NCBI GenBank assembly: GCA_020796225.1
Contig: CM036758.1
Span: 65,131,774-65,195,773 of the forward strand
From: Arion vulgaris
Lineage: Eukaryota > Mollusca > Gastropoda > Stylommatophora > Arionidae
DNA length: 64,000 nucleotides
Direction of reading: 5' to 3'
Shown piece by piece: positions 1 through 11,579 of this stretch (position 1 is its first letter; the number at the start of each line of letters is the position of its first letter). The translations under genes and the position numbers were made by a program. The notes under the pieces were generated by a model that was not told the origin of the DNA, ran no database searches, and was given only the letters and a program-made list of their open reading frames with translations.

Positions 1-735
1 CCTTCTTCTTCTCCTTCTGATGTTCCTTCTCCTTCTCCTTCTCATGTTCCTTCTTCTTCTCCTTCTGATGTACCTTCTCCTTCTCCTTCTGATGTTCCTT
101 CTTCTTCTCCTTCTGATGTTCCTTCTCCTTCTGATGTTCCTTCTTCTTCTCCTTCTGATGTTCCTTCTTCTTCTGCTCATTCTGAATCTCCTTCTTCTTT
201 TGATGTTCCTTCTTCTGATGTTCCTTCTTCTTCTCCTTCTGATGTTCCTTCTTCTTCTGCTCATTCTAATGTCCTTCTCCTTCTGATGTTCCTTCTCCTT
301 CTAATGTTCCTTCTTCTTCTCCTTCTGATTTTCCTTCTTCTTCTGCTCATTCTGAATCTCCTTCTTCTTTTGATGTTCCTTCTTCTGATGTTCCTTCTTC
401 TTCTCCTTCTGATGTTCCTTCTTCTTCTGCTCATTCTAATGTCCTTCTTCTTTTGATGTTCCTTCTTCTAATGTTCCTTCTTCTCCTTCTGATGTACCTT
501 CTCCTTCTCCTTCTGATGTTCTTCTCCTTCTCCTTCTGATGTTCCTTCTCCTTCTAATGTTCCTTCTTCTTCTCCTTCTGATGTTCCTTCTTCTTCTGCT
601 CATTCTGAATCTCCTTCTTCTTTTGATGTTCCTTCTTCTGATGTACCTTCTCCTTCTGATGTTCTTCTCCTTCTCCTTCTGATGTTCCTTCTCCTTCTGA
701 TGTTCCTTCTTCTTCTCCTTCTGTTGTCCTTCTTC
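1..735. repeat. Pyrimidine-rich compound minisatellite
   Basis: The + strand is built from CCTTCT, TCTTCT and GATGTT blocks. A marker GCTCATTCTGAATC begins at 175, 345 and 598, and a sister marker GCTCATTCTAATG begins at 259 and 429. A block of about 170 bp is therefore itself duplicated (175-344 and 345-514). The array continues past the left edge of the window. Open frames on both strands (Leu/Met-rich on +, Glu/Gly/Arg-rich on -) follow from the triplet-based unit and are not credible genes. Confidence 0.9.
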
Positions 736-1520
736 TGTTTTCACCTTTTGTTTTGTGGAATAACTATTGATATTGCACGTACATGGATTTGATTTCTTTA
801 AAAGTACTCTGAAATATATTCTTTTTTCTTTCTCTTCTGTGATAAGTTTCATATCTCCAGAGTTATAAAAGCAAGATAATCTACCTGCATGAATCCAGTT
901 GTCAGCAGTTGGTCCACACGTGTGCATCACAATTTTGTCTTTCAAATTAGTCTCATATGACCATGTTTGAAACCTCCAATCATTGAAGAACATGTTTGAA
1001 AGATGTGTTCATGAGTCTAGGGCGCAGTTGGCAAGTGAATCGGTCAGTTTGGGCAGTTTTCAGTTTAGGGAGATTCAGCTTGAAATTTGCAGTGTCCTGA
1101 ACGGAGCTTACAGATTCTTGTTTGTTGTTCACTGCTAAACTTTAAGTGAATTATTACTGCCCGTGGTATGAGTACTTGAACATTTCTAGTTCTCTATAAT
1201 ACGTTTTTGTGCTTCCATGAATGAGATTAGGTGGTGGAACTGTTCCTTCTTAGTTCCTGCTTTCGTATATTTGTCAAAACTGCCTGGTTACATGCTTTAC
1301 CACAGTTTCATGGAAGCCACTGCTGCGATCAGTTTTTGTTAGCCAAACATCTTATTTAGTTGTTGAGAGATATTTGAGACAAAACAGAACATAGATTGAT
1401 GTGATAAATAAAATGTTGATTGAATATTTCCAATAAACGCTTCCAAGGATCTAGAGATGCACAATGGACAGCGAAAATTAGATCCGAATGTGGTCATCTC
1501 ATAAACAGAACAACAGATAA
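736..1520. other. Unclassified single-copy AT-rich DNA
   Basis: I see no coding potential, repeat unit or recognisable element in this stretch between two arrays. Confidence 0.5.
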
Positions 1521-2286
1521 TACATACAACTAAAAGTCTAGCGTATCTGGTCAACAAGATACATGAAACTAAAAGTCTAGCGTATCTGGTCAGCAAGATA
1601 CATGAAACTAAAAGTCTAGTGTATCTGGTCAGCAAGATACAGGAAACTAAAGTCTAGCGTATCTGGTCAGCAAGATACAGGAAACTAAAAGTCTAGCGTA
1701 TCTGGTCAGCAAGATACATGAAACTAAAAGTCTAGCGTATCTGGTCAGCAAGATACATGAAACTAAAGTCTAGCATATCTGGTCAGCAAGATACATACAA
1801 CTAAAAGTCTAACGTATCTGGTCAGCAAGATACATGAAACTAAAAGTCTAGCGTATCTGGTCAACAAGATACATGAAACTAAAAGTCTAGCGTATCTGGT
1901 CAACAAGATACATGAAACTAAAAGTCTAGCGTATCTGGTCAACAAGATACATGAAACTAAAAGTCTGGCGTATCTGGTCAGCTAGATACATGAAACTAAA
2001 AGTCTAGCGTATCTGGTCAACAAGATACATGAAACTAAAAGTCTGGCGTATCTGGTCAGCTAGATACATGAAACTAAAAGTCTAGCGTATCTGGTCAGCT
2101 AGATACATGAAACTAAAAGTCTAGCGTATCTGGTCAACAAGATACATGGAACTAAAGGTCTAGCGTATCTGGTCAGCAAGATATATAAAGCTAAAGGTCT
2201 AGCGTATCTGGTCAGCAAGATACATGAAACTAAAGGTCTAGCGTATCTGGTCAGCAAGATACATGAAACTAAATGTCTAGCGTATC
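1521..2286. repeat. 39-bp minisatellite, about 20 copies
   Basis: The unit runs AACTAAAAGTCTAGCGTATC then TGGTCAGCAAGATACATGA. Copies differ by a few substitutions (CAGCAAG, CAACAAG and CAGCTAG). A few units carry a 1-bp deletion in the AAAA run. Because 39 is a multiple of three, short minus-strand frames with a 13-residue repeat stay open. These are a by-product of the unit length. Confidence 0.95.
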
Positions 2287-2784
2287 ATGTTAGCCAATCG
2301 GTAAACTGTAATTCTCAAACGTTCTCTGAATACTTCCTTATTTTAAGTTGGTCGCACAATCGTGACCCCAGAAAACAGAAGGCCAACTAGCTCAGACAGG
2401 AAATCGAAAATCATGTTTAATGGGAGCTGGTTTTGTATATATTTGATAGAACACTGCACTCTTTTTGCAATTTTATTCAATTTTATTCCTTAGCGTTAAA
2501 CTGAACTTGTAACATAAGATAACCTTGATTTAGTATGTTGTATTGTTTTTTTTCAAAATTAATTAGTCTATGTACAGCAACACTAGAAAGCGAGCATCAC
2601 GTTATAGTTGTGATCTTATTTCTTAGAATTTTTACCTGAGCCCGACGGCCGTATGTTATCGGAGGTCCCTGTCTAATATAGACTAGTATAGCCCTTCTGA
2701 CTGGTCTTTACGTGAAATTTGGATGTTCTTATTTCTGGTGTCCTATGCTATTTATGCCGTTCTTAGTTCGATTTCTTTACCACG
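2287..2784. other. Unclassified DNA
   Basis: AT-rich. No coding region or element recognised. Confidence 0.4.
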
Positions 2785-2873
2785 AACTGATGACCCAACC
2801 TGGCCTCGAACCTTGGAACTTTCACGACTCGTGGTCAATAGCTTAGATCAACATACATCGATACATGTGTCCT
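2785..2873 (-). mobile_element. tRNA-like SINE head (degenerate)
   Basis: Read on the minus strand, the stretch holds CTAAGCTATTGACCACG (A-box-like) followed about 30 bases later by AGGTTCGAGGCC (B-box-like), the spacing of an internal RNA polymerase III promoter. It lacks a convincing cloverleaf, so it is better read as a SINE head than as a tRNA gene. The A-box half is the part amplified in the adjoining 43-bp array. Confidence 0.35.
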
Positions 2874-3002
2874 GTGGTCAATAGCTTAGATCAACATACA
2901 TCGATACATGTGACCCGTGGTCAATAGCTTAGATCAACATACATCGATACATGTGACACGTGGTCAATAGCTTAGATCAACATACATCGATACATGTGAC
3001 CC
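2831..3002. repeat. 43-bp tandem repeat, 4 copies
   Basis: Units begin at 2831, 2874, 2917 and 2960 with GTGGTCAATAGCTTAGATCA and continue AACATACATCGATACATGTG. They are almost identical; only the trinucleotide before each GTGG varies. Confidence 0.95.
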
Positions 3003-3904
3003 GTACCACTTAACCTTATTGCTAGTCTAGGCAATGGCTACCGTAAGAAATAAGGGAAACGTGTTTAGAATCCTGTGTTCGGTAATTTGTTTTTTCAGAA
3101 GCTTCTAATACTTGCACACTATCTATTTATTGATCATATTTATTGCTTCCGTTGCTTCCCTTGTGGGTTCTTTTACAAAACTCCTTATTGTTGTCGGTGT
3201 TCCTTAATATTGGGTAATCATTGTCAATAGAAATGAGAAGAATGATGTGAAAACTGAAAGTTGCAGCTATGCAAGGAATTTTTCATTGAAAGTTTCATCT
3301 AAAGTTGATATCTCTATCTGAACCATGGCACTAGAAATAGCTGCATGAATGAGCAATATTGTCCCTTACTAATATGAACGTTGACCAAATCAAAGTTTCA
3401 ATTCAAGCAATCATGACCGAAACTGAATGATCATTTGATTGAGTTAATAAGATTTCAAGCAACGATGGAGCAGCCAGCTATTCAATTGAATTTTTCAATT
3501 CGCTGAATCCCAGCGGAGTCCCAGCACAAATTAAATACAGAAAATCTGAAGTGTAATCATGTTGCTGCGAAATGTATAACAACTAACATTATGTAACGAT
3601 ACACGGTTAGTGATGCTATGAGTATTACTTGCTTGTGTCATTAGGTCTTAAGCCGTTTGGCTTTTGCATTAACAGTAAACAAATCCCAAGAGCACTTTCT
3701 GAAAGTTAATGGAATCGACTTGCGAGAAGAATGTTTATCTCATGGGAGCTTAATGATGCCTCGCCATAACCTTAAAGTCCAAAGAAAGTATTTGTATCGA
3801 CAGAGATGAACAAATAAATTATTATTTGTTATCAACTTTTAAAATTATTTTAATTAAAAATTATTAATAAATAATGACAATACATGAAAACATATTTATT
3901 TAAT
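3003..3904. other. Unclassified AT-rich DNA
   Basis: No coding region, array or recognisable element. The last 80 bases are extremely AT-rich. Confidence 0.4.
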
Positions 3905-4078
3905 AAAAGAACACACAGTGAAGATACCCTAGTAAATAAAAAGAATCGCAGAAATCTGATGTGCTGGCCTACTTGTAGACGTATAATTGGCACAACGTGC
4001 AATCGCTCTTACGCTCAGATCACATACAAACCACACAGAGTAGTTAACAAGTGGTCGATATGGAGCGATCGAAGAAGA
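3905..4078 (+). mobile_element. SINE-1 copy, 5'-truncated
   Basis: Matches the 3' half of SINE-1: CCCTAGTAAATAAAAAG, then CGCAGAAATC, GTGCTGGCCTACTTGTAG, CGCTCAGATCACATAC and GTGGTCGATATGGAGCG, ending in the GAAGAAGAAA tail. The core with GTCGTAAGAGGCGACT is missing, so the copy is 5'-truncated. Its tail directly abuts the 71-bp satellite. SINE-1 is non-autonomous and was presumably mobilised by a LINE. Confidence 0.8.
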
Positions 4079-4089
4079 AAACACACAAC

Positions 4090-6915
4090 ACTAATGTGTC
4101 ATCTCTTGGGAAGGTAGGTACAATGATCACTTTTCACATAGTCACAACATATATTGTCGTACTAATGTGTCATCTCTTGGGAAGGTAGGTACAATGATCA
4201 CTTTTCACATAGTCACAACATATATTGTCGCACTAATGTGTCATCTCCTGGGAAGGTAGGTACAATGATCACTTTTCACATAGTCGCAACATATATTGTC
4301 GTACTAATGTGTCATCTCCTGGGAAGGTAGGTACAATGATCACTTTTCACATAGTCACAACATATATTGTCGTACTAATGTGTGATCTCCTGGGAAGGTA
4401 GGTACAATGATCACTTTTCACATAGTCACAACATATATTGTCGCACTAATGTGTCATCTCCTGGGAAGGTAGGTACAATGATCACTTTTCACATAGTCAC
4501 AACATATATTGTCGTACTAATGTGTCATCTCCTGGGAAGGTAGGTACAATGATCACTTTTCACATAGTCACAACATATATTGTCGCACTAATGTGTCATC
4601 TCCTGGGAAGGTAGGTACAATGATCACTTTTCACATAGTCGCAACATATATTGTCGTACTAATGTGTCATCTCCTGGGAAGGTAGGTACAATGATCACTT
4701 TTCACATAGTCGCAACAGATATTGTCGTACTAATGTGTGATCTCCTGGGAAGGTAGGTACAATGATCACTTTTCACATAGTCGCAACATATATTGTCGTA
4801 CTAATGTGTGATCTTCTGGGAAGGTAGTTACAATGATCACTTTTCACATAGTCACAACATATATTGTCGTACTAATGTGTCATCTCCTGGGAAGGTAGGT
4901 ACAATGATCACTTTTCACATAGTCACAACATATATTGTCGTACTAATATGTCATCTCTTGGGAAGGTAGGTACAATGATCACTTTTCACATAGTAACAAC
5001 ATATATTGTCGTACTAATGTGTCATCTCTTGGGAAGGTAGGTACAATGATCACTTTTCACATAGTCACAACATATATTGTTGTACTAATATGTCATCTCT
5101 TGGGAAAGTAGGTACAATGATCACTTTTCACATAGTCACAACATATATTGTCGTACTAATATGTTATCTCTTGGGAAGGTAGGTACAATGATCACTTTTC
5201 ACATAGTCACAACATATATTGTCGTACTAATGTGTCATCTTTTGGGAAGGTAGGTACAATGATCACTTTTCACATAGTCACAACATATATTGTCGTACTA
5301 ATGTGTCATCTCTTGGGAAGGTAGGTACAATGATCACTTTTCACATAGTCACAACATATATTGTCGCACTAATGTGTCATCTCTTGGGAAGGTAGGTACA
5401 ATGATCGCTTTTCACATAGTCACAACATATATTGTCGTACTAATGTGTGATCTCCTGGGAAGGTAGGAACAATGATCACTTTTCACATAGTCACAACATA
5501 TATTGTCGTACTAATGTGTGATCTCCTGGGAAGGTAGGTACAATGATCACTTTTCACATAGTCACAACATATATTGTCGTACTAATGTGTCATCTCCTGG
5601 GAAGGTAGGTACAATGATCGCTTTTCACATAGTCACAACATATATTGTCGTACTAATGTGTCATCTCTTGGGAAGGTAGGTACAATGATAACTTTTCACA
5701 TAGTCGCAACATATATTGTCGCACTAATGTGTCATCTCCTGGGAAGGTAGGTACGATGATCACTTTTCACATAGTCACAACATATATTGTCGTACTAATG
5801 TGTCATCTTTTGGGAAGGTAGGTACAATGATCACTTTTCACATAGTCGCAACATATATTGTCGTACTAATGTGTCATCTCCTGGGAAGGTAGGTACAATG
5901 ATCACTTTTCACATAGTCACAACATATATTGTCGCACTAATGTGTCATCTCCTGGGAAGGTAGGTACAATGATCACTTTTCACATAGTCACAACATATAT
6001 TGTCGTACTAATGTGTCATCTCCTGGGAAGGTAGGCACAATGATCTCTTTCCACATAGTCGCAACTTATATTATCGTACTAATGTGTCATCTCCTGGGAA
6101 GGTAGGTACAATGATCACTTTTCACATAGTCACAACATATATTGTCGTACTAATGTGTGATCTCCTGGGAAGGTAGGTACAATGATCACTTTTCACATAG
6201 TCACAACATATATTGTCGTACGAATGTGTCATCTCCTGGGAAGGTAGGTACAATGATCACTTTTCACATAGTCACAACATATATTGTCGTACTAATGTGT
6301 GATCTCCTGGGAAGGTAGGAACAATGATCACTTTTCACATAGTCACAACATATATTGTCGTACTAATGTGTGATCTCCTGGGAAGGTAGGTACAATGATC
6401 ACTTTTCACATAGTCGCAACATATATTGTCGCACTAATGTGTCATCTCCTGGGAAGGTAGGTACAATGATCACTTTTCACATAGTCACAACATATATTGT
6501 CGTACTAATGTGTCATCTCTTGGGAAGGTAGGTACAATGATCACTTTTCACATAGTCACAACATATATTGTCGTACTAATATGTCATCTCTTGGGAAGGT
6601 AGGTACAATGATCACTTTTCACATTGTCACAACATATATTGTCGTACTAATGTGTCATCTCTTGGGAAGGTAGGTACAATGATAACTTTTCACATAGTCG
6701 CAACATTTATTGTCGTACTAATGTGTCATCTCCTGGGAAGGTAGGTACAATGATCACTTTTCACATAGTCACAACATATATTGTCGCACTAATGTGTCAT
6801 CTCCTGGGAAGGTAGGTACAATGATCACTTTTCACATAGTCACAACATATATTGTAGTACTAATGTGTGATCTCCTTGGAAGGTAGGTACAATGATCACT
6901 TTTCACATAGTCACA
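4090..6915. repeat. 71-bp satellite, about 40 copies
   Basis: The unit runs ACTAATGTGTCATCTCCTGG, GAAGGTAGGTACAATGATCA, CTTTTCACATAGTCACAACA, TATATTGTCGT. Copies are more than 90% alike, with recurrent variants CTCCTGG/CTCTTGG, GTCATC/GTGATC, AGTCAC/AGTCGC and TCGTACT/TCGCACT. They run head to tail without spacers, so this is not CRISPR-like. The period is not a multiple of three and the units carry stops. The left edge is the tail of a SINE-1 copy; the right edge is single-copy DNA at 6916. Confidence 0.97.
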
Positions 6916-7659
6916 TGACGCTAATCGTGGTTTTAAGGGGATCAATTTATATAGTAGGACTAATCATTGAATACAGGTTATTACCAACATATTATAGATA
7001 CTGTATACACAATTAACATTTAGAACACATACTACTTCTTCTTCTTTCGATCATTCTTCACGGTCAATTTTATCATTCTTTTTGTGATATATATAATTGG
7101 TCCTTTGACAAGAACGGGGTGATCTTCGTTGGGATGATTGTTCGCCCATTGTGACTAGGCTCGTCCGTCCGGTTTAAGCCAGCTTTTGATTTACTAGGGT
7201 GAACTTTCCCTAGGGTACGTTCCTTTCTGCCGACTATGATCAGGTTCCCGATCTTCGCCTTTTCGATCAGCTTTGCCGTATATTTGGGCTTCGTGTTCTT
7301 CGCCAAGACAGTGAGTTACAATAGTATGCCCTTTCTGACTATGAGGTCGTTCCGGATTAGAAACATTTCTCAGGGCTTATAAGCTTGTTCTCGGACGGCG
7401 TCTTACTCGGATAAACACTGTGTAAAGTATCAGCCTTCGTCAATGTTCGGATCAGGACAGCCTATCAGATCTTTACATTGTCGACCTTACTTTACCGTTC
7501 ACTTTTGAGTTTGATCCGGAGTAGGAACATTCTCAGCCGTTTCTAGATGCGTGTCGGTACGTGGCAATTTGCTGTTAGCCCCGGAAAACACCGGCCTGTG
7601 CCACGCACAAATAATGTAGAGGGTCGTATCAATCGGCGCTAGCAACGCAACTGCGGATT
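6916..7659. other. Unclassified block becoming GC-rich; SINE-1b-like start
   Basis: At 7036-7095, CTTCTTCTTTC and GTCAATTTTATCATTC resemble the minus-strand tail end of SINE-1b, but the match then fades. From 7100 the base composition is clearly richer in G+C than its surroundings. A minus-strand frame of 77 codons (7073-7306) has no recognisable domain. Two related phrases, TCCGGATTAGAAACATT (about 7354) and TCCGGAGTAGGAACATT (about 7515), suggest an internal duplication. Confidence 0.35.
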
Positions 7660-7975
7660 TTGCTCACACCACCATCACCCGCCCTATGAGCCGCGGTAGC
7701 GTAGTTGTTATTGAACTCGCTTCTCATGGCTGGTGGTCTGGGTTCAACTCCGTAGTGCGCGTTGAATTTTTCCCGACCGCGACGGCTCTCATTTCGACCC
7801 AGCCTCAACTAGGTACCAGACATGCTCTGGGAAAGTAAATGCGGCCGGCGTGATGCTGACCACATCACCCATTGTGTGCCGACGGTCAATGAAAAATACA
7901 GGCCTAACACTGTATTGCCCTATATACCACAAGGTATGAAAGGGTTCCTTTACTTTTTTTTACTTTTTTCCATCA
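7660..7975 (+). mobile_element. SINE-5 copy (tRNA-headed, V-SINE-like)
   Basis: The head has an A-box-like GGTAGCGTAGTTGTTA and a B-box-like GGGTTCAACTCC about 40 bases apart. The body holds GGTACCAGACATGCTCTGG, CGTGATGCTGACCACATC and AACACTGTATTGCCCTATA, and it ends near AAAGGGTTCCTTTAC followed by a T-rich tail. The order tRNA-like head, unrelated body, conserved 3' segment is SINE architecture. Kinship with the V-SINE superfamily reported in molluscs is my inference. A partial relative lies at 18555-18735. Confidence 0.6.
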
Positions 7976-8800
7976 CCCGCCGCAATTCTTCCGGGGATGT
8001 TAGTTGTGACTGCAATAGTACCTTGCCCGGTTGCCCCAAGGCTGGCAGTTCCGTTAGGCATCACCCACCTTAGTTCTTCCGGGGATGTTAATTGTTATCG
8101 CAACAGTACCTTGCTCGGTTTTTCCAGGGAGGGTAGTTTCGTTATGCACTAAAACGCAATTTTATGTTTTGCGCTGGCAAACCTTGCCCAGTACGTGTAT
8201 CTGCACCAGCCACCGATACGGAGTCAGCTGCAATCTTCCCTCCTACCGACACGAGGGTAGAATTTTATTCGTTACACATCTGACTTATTTATTCTTGCCC
8301 CCGAGCTGGCAATGTTTGCCTCTCCTCAGGGCTTCGAGTTGCGCCCTATGTGGGCACGCGTTTCGTCACTGGATGCAACTCTCATCCTTTCATGTTTACT
8401 AGTCTCCCCATCGACAGAGAAAATGGCAAATTTGTGGCGAGACCTTTGACTTACACGTCGAGCTTGTGTATGGAGTCTCCTGCTTGGGAGATGGCGATTT
8501 GTGTGCGGCCCTTACTCCGGGGGAGTGGGGCTTATGTTAGAGACGTTTCGCTGCTGTTTCTTTTTGTTCGAGATCTTCAGCAATATTTTGTTGAACATCG
8601 GCCAGGAGATTCGTGCATTTTCTTCGTATGGACCTGCATTTCTTTTTTCGTACTTGCACTGCTAGCACTACAGGTAGTTCTCCCCGATCCCTGCCCCCAT
8701 TAGCCAGACCGGAACCAAAGTCCGTTTCCAGGGTCACCACGTGGAGGTAGGAGACAAGGTCTTGGTTATCGCTCCCCTTCGCTAACCCTGGCACATGCTG
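7976..8800 (-). mobile_element. LINE 5'-region-like GC-rich element (minus)
   Basis: Read on the minus strand, the start carries GGTGACCCTGG followed by GGTTCCGGTCTGGCTAA. The same block occurs on the + strand at 30068-30106. Near the other end are two copies of a unit of about 85 bp with TTCTTCCGGGGATGTTA (8000 and 8071 on +). Repeated GC-rich units upstream of a LINE ORF are typical of LINE 5' regions. No ORF with an identifiable domain is visible. Open frames at 8085-8703 are short and overlap each other on both strands. Confidence 0.4.
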
Positions 8801-8884
8801 CTACCATGAGCCTTTGACCCCGAACACATAATAAAGAAATGAGGAATATTCTGTCATGTGTACACATGTAAACAGCATCAATTC

Positions 8885-9165
8885 CACTTCTTCTTCTTCT
8901 CCGAATGTTCCATATCGACTACTTGGTAACCACCATGTGTGATTTGTTTTGTGATCTGAGCCTAAGAGTGATTGTACGTTGTGCCAGTTATGCGCCTACA
9001 AGAATGACAGCCTATCCAATTTCTGCTATGCTTTTTTGTAACTAGGGTAGCTTCCCTAGGTCCTACATCATTCGCCTCTTACGACATGCCTTGTATGTCG
9101 CAGTGGTACTATTTGTTACTTCTCTTGCGGGCCGTGACACCATTCGCGCGAAAACAGAAATAATG
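8885..9165 (-). mobile_element. SINE-1 copy
   Basis: On the + strand it reads from the inverted tail CTTCTTCTTCTTCT through TGTTCCATATCGACTACTTG, GTGCCAGTTATGCGCCTAC and AGGGTAGCTTCCCTAGG to the core CGCCTCTTACGACATG at about 9077. It ends near CTTGCGGGCC. It is near full length. Confidence 0.85.
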
Positions 9166-9284
9166 AAGAAATGAGTGTAACGAGTTGGAAACTACTTGGT
9201 GTATGTTAATTTATCCTGGTTGTGCTCTCACTAACCTCCTCTCTGGCTGGAGATGAAGAGCTACATAGGAAGAAGGCAGTTTAT

Positions 9285-9500
9285 CGCTGATAGTGCGATT
9301 GATTGATTGATAGGACCATTATGATGATTGCGCTTCTGTGAGTAGCCATGCTCCGATCTCTGTCTTACACATTAAGATCTCGGCGACAGTGCACGAACTC
9401 CGTATCACTGGGAAGTGCCCCACCCTCCGCCTCCCTCCCCGATGTTATTTAGAAGATAGTGAATAAATTTGTTGGGAATTTTTTTGGGTAATCTTTCTAA
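9285..9500 (-). mobile_element. SINE-3 copy, partial
   Basis: The inverted tail TGATTGATTGATTGATAGG is followed by ATGCTCCGATCTCTGTCTTA, CAGTGCACGAACTCCGT and AATCTTTCTAATA, the 3' half of SINE-3. At 9501 the match stops and a 30-bp array begins, at the point where other copies read TCTTTTCTAATGAATTTTT. Confidence 0.75.
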
Positions 9501-9711
9501 TACATCGGTACAGTACTAGTTAATAGAAGATACATCGGTACAGTACTAGTTAATAGAAGATACATCGTTACAGTACTAGTTAATAGAAGATACATCGGTA
9601 CATTACTAGTTAATATTACATACATCGGTACAGTACTAGTTAATATTACATACATCGGTACATTACTAGTTAATATTACATACATCTGTACAGTACTAGT
9701 TAATAGGAGAT
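9501..9711. repeat. 30-bp minisatellite, 7 copies
   Basis: The unit is TACATCGGTACAGTACTAGT then TAATAGAAGA or TAATATTACA, starting every 30 bases from 9501. The two end-variants form separate runs, so local duplication is recent. Confidence 0.93.
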
Positions 9712-9789
9712 AACTTAATGTTCATGTTTACAACATTATCTGCTACTGACAAAAATCTCATACGGCGATATAATTACATTGAATAGACA

Positions 9790-10795
9790 ACTTAAAATGG
9801 TTATGGTGCACTTCAAGAAGCAGGAGATGACTATGTTACTTGCTGATTTCAATACCGAAGTTGTCAATGTGAAGTTTAGTTATGTTACTGGAGGAGACAT
9901 CTTATGAGAAATTCATGAAAAGGGTGATACACTGATGCGATTACAGGAAGAGACAATGTAATAAGGAACATCTCTAGGGACAAGCAGCATTCAAGACGTA
10001 CATTCACCTGGGAAAGTCAAAGAAGTGAAATGTGCTTATAACCAATTTGATTATACAATCGTAAGAGAAGAAAACAACACCAATATCTCCATCGACAATC
10101 GCCCATTAAAATAAGTCAAAGACTTTACATACCTAGGGAGCATGTTTTCAGCAAATGAAAGAATAACTAACGAAATCAAACATAGATGCAACAAAGCAAA
10201 TTAAACACTGGGACAAATGTCGCCAATTTAAAAATACAAGCAGGTCACCATGAACACAAAAAGAGCATTGTTCAACACATTATTACTCCCTACATTATGT
10301 TATCAATGCCAAACCTGGACACAGACATTAAATGATAGAAGAAAACTAGTCACAACAGAGATGAAGTGTCTACGCAGAATGCTGGGAGTAACAAGAAGAG
10401 ACTGACTTAGAAATGAAGACATCAGGAAAAAAGTGGGTACAACATCAGTACTAGACTTCATCAAGAAACAATAAACTAAATGGTTCGGTTACATAAACAG
10501 ATTACCAACAGACAGTGCACCACAAAGAGTAATGTTGCCTTGATGTAATGGATATAAGGCAAAAGCCCGGCAACGCAAAAGGTGTACCTCAGAGATAACA
10601 GAGGCGACGAAAGACACTACTTATGAAGCGCACACAAGGACTCGTTCTAGACATCTCTTTTTACCCTGAAACTGTGCGGCAAATCAGAACTGGAGAAGAG
10701 ACAGAAAGACAAGGTGTATGAGAAGTTCACTCCATATCTTTCCTTCTTTCGACCTGACGCTGAAAGGAAAACAGGATTAGAGAATAGATAGATAG
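9790..10795 (+). pseudogene. LINE-c copy with the RT core deleted
   Basis: Conceptual pieces, in order but in shifting frames: an endonuclease-like LLADFNTEV (about 9837); RTFTWES (about 9997); then KDFTYLGSMFSANERI (about 10118), which normally lies after the reverse transcriptase palm; then TEMKCLRRMLGVTRRD (10357-10404) and TKWFGYINRLP (about 10477). The RT palm motifs (DFxKAFD, GVKQGC, FADD) are absent because the endonuclease end runs almost straight into the post-palm region near 10070. Several in-frame stops make it inactive. The 3' end is close to 10790 with a short GATA tail. Confidence 0.75.
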
Positions 10796-10945
10796 ATATA
10801 TTATACATTTCAGTACCCATGAGAATTCAGAATGTTTTGATATTGGTGAAAACAGACCAGGGGCAGATTGCAAACTCAATGCTTAGAAAGAGCTTTTCAC
10901 AGAGGGATGGGATATCGTTTCTGCAGTTGTTAATCATCAACATTT

Positions 10946-11148
10946 TTTTTTTTTTTCCAGAAGCACTTGAGCTTTTCAGCTCTTCGGCTCGGTGCCATGG
11001 ACATCGTAACCCTTCGGTTCGGTGCCACGAACACCGTAAATCTGGGGAATATGTGGCTTTTTCTGCCTTCCCGCGGAATTGAACCCGCACACACAGAGGG
11101 ATAGTCACCCGTAGTCCAACGCGCTACGAACACGCTGGGCAGACGGGC
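10946..11148 (-). mobile_element. SINE-2 copy with 13-bp target-site duplication
   Basis: The element is flanked by ATCATCAACATTT at 10933-10945 and again at 11149-11161. Reading minus to plus: a tRNA-like head GTAGCGCGTTGGACTACG (A-box-like) and CGGGTTCAATTCCGCGGG (B-box-like), then a body with GGTGTTCGTGGCACCGAACC and GAGCCGAAGAGCTGAAAAGC, ending CTTCTGG and a poly(A) tail seen as T's at 10943-10956. This identifies a full-length minus-strand insertion. Confidence 0.92.
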
Positions 11149-11424
11149 ATCATCAACATTTAGGTAAGGGCTATCTGGCTTTAAAAAGCCATCTGCAAGA
11201 AATGTTATGTCGCCGACGTAGATAGTGAATCTGTGCAACATATGCCCTGGGTACTGACTGTCAGTTAGGGAGTTGACGTATGTCTGTGTACACTTTAGTT
11301 AAGTTGCATAATGTTGTCTCTATGTTACATTCTTCTTGCTTCCCATGGCATTTTACTGATGTCATTATGTATTGACGAATTTGTTTAATTTTATATCTGT
11401 TATGGCCGCCGTGAATTTCTTCAT

Positions 11425-11565
11425 TTCTGATGTGTTCTTTGATTGATAAAAGGCTTATTGGTCGAAACGTTGCTGTATATTGTAATTGTTTTTGTGCTTT
11501 GTACAACAACACTACTTTGTTTGTACATGTTTCGATATCTATAACATTACATGTATTTTCTAGTT
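11425..11565 (+). mobile_element. Penelope-like terminal-repeat fragment
   Basis: Carries TTGATAAAAGGCTTATTGGT CGAAACGTTG followed by ACTACTTTGTTTGTAC and TGTTTCGATA. It is one of six copies of this block in the window; see the entry at 58200-58800. Confidence 0.5.
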
Positions 11566-11579
11566 CCTATTTTAAAAAT

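Noticed and set aside
20..993. Leu/Met-rich plus-strand and Arg/Glu-rich minus-strand frames at the left edge
   Set aside because: They lie on a triplet-based pyrimidine/purine minisatellite.
4090..6915. CRISPR-like appearance of the 71-bp, 55-bp and 53-bp arrays
   Set aside because: The whole unit repeats with no variable spacers, there are no cas genes, and the context is a eukaryotic genome.
8085..8794. Overlapping frames of 85-117 codons in the GC-rich block as a possible gene
   Set aside because: They overlap on both strands, have no recognisable domain, and the block aligns with a repetitive element at 29999-31260.
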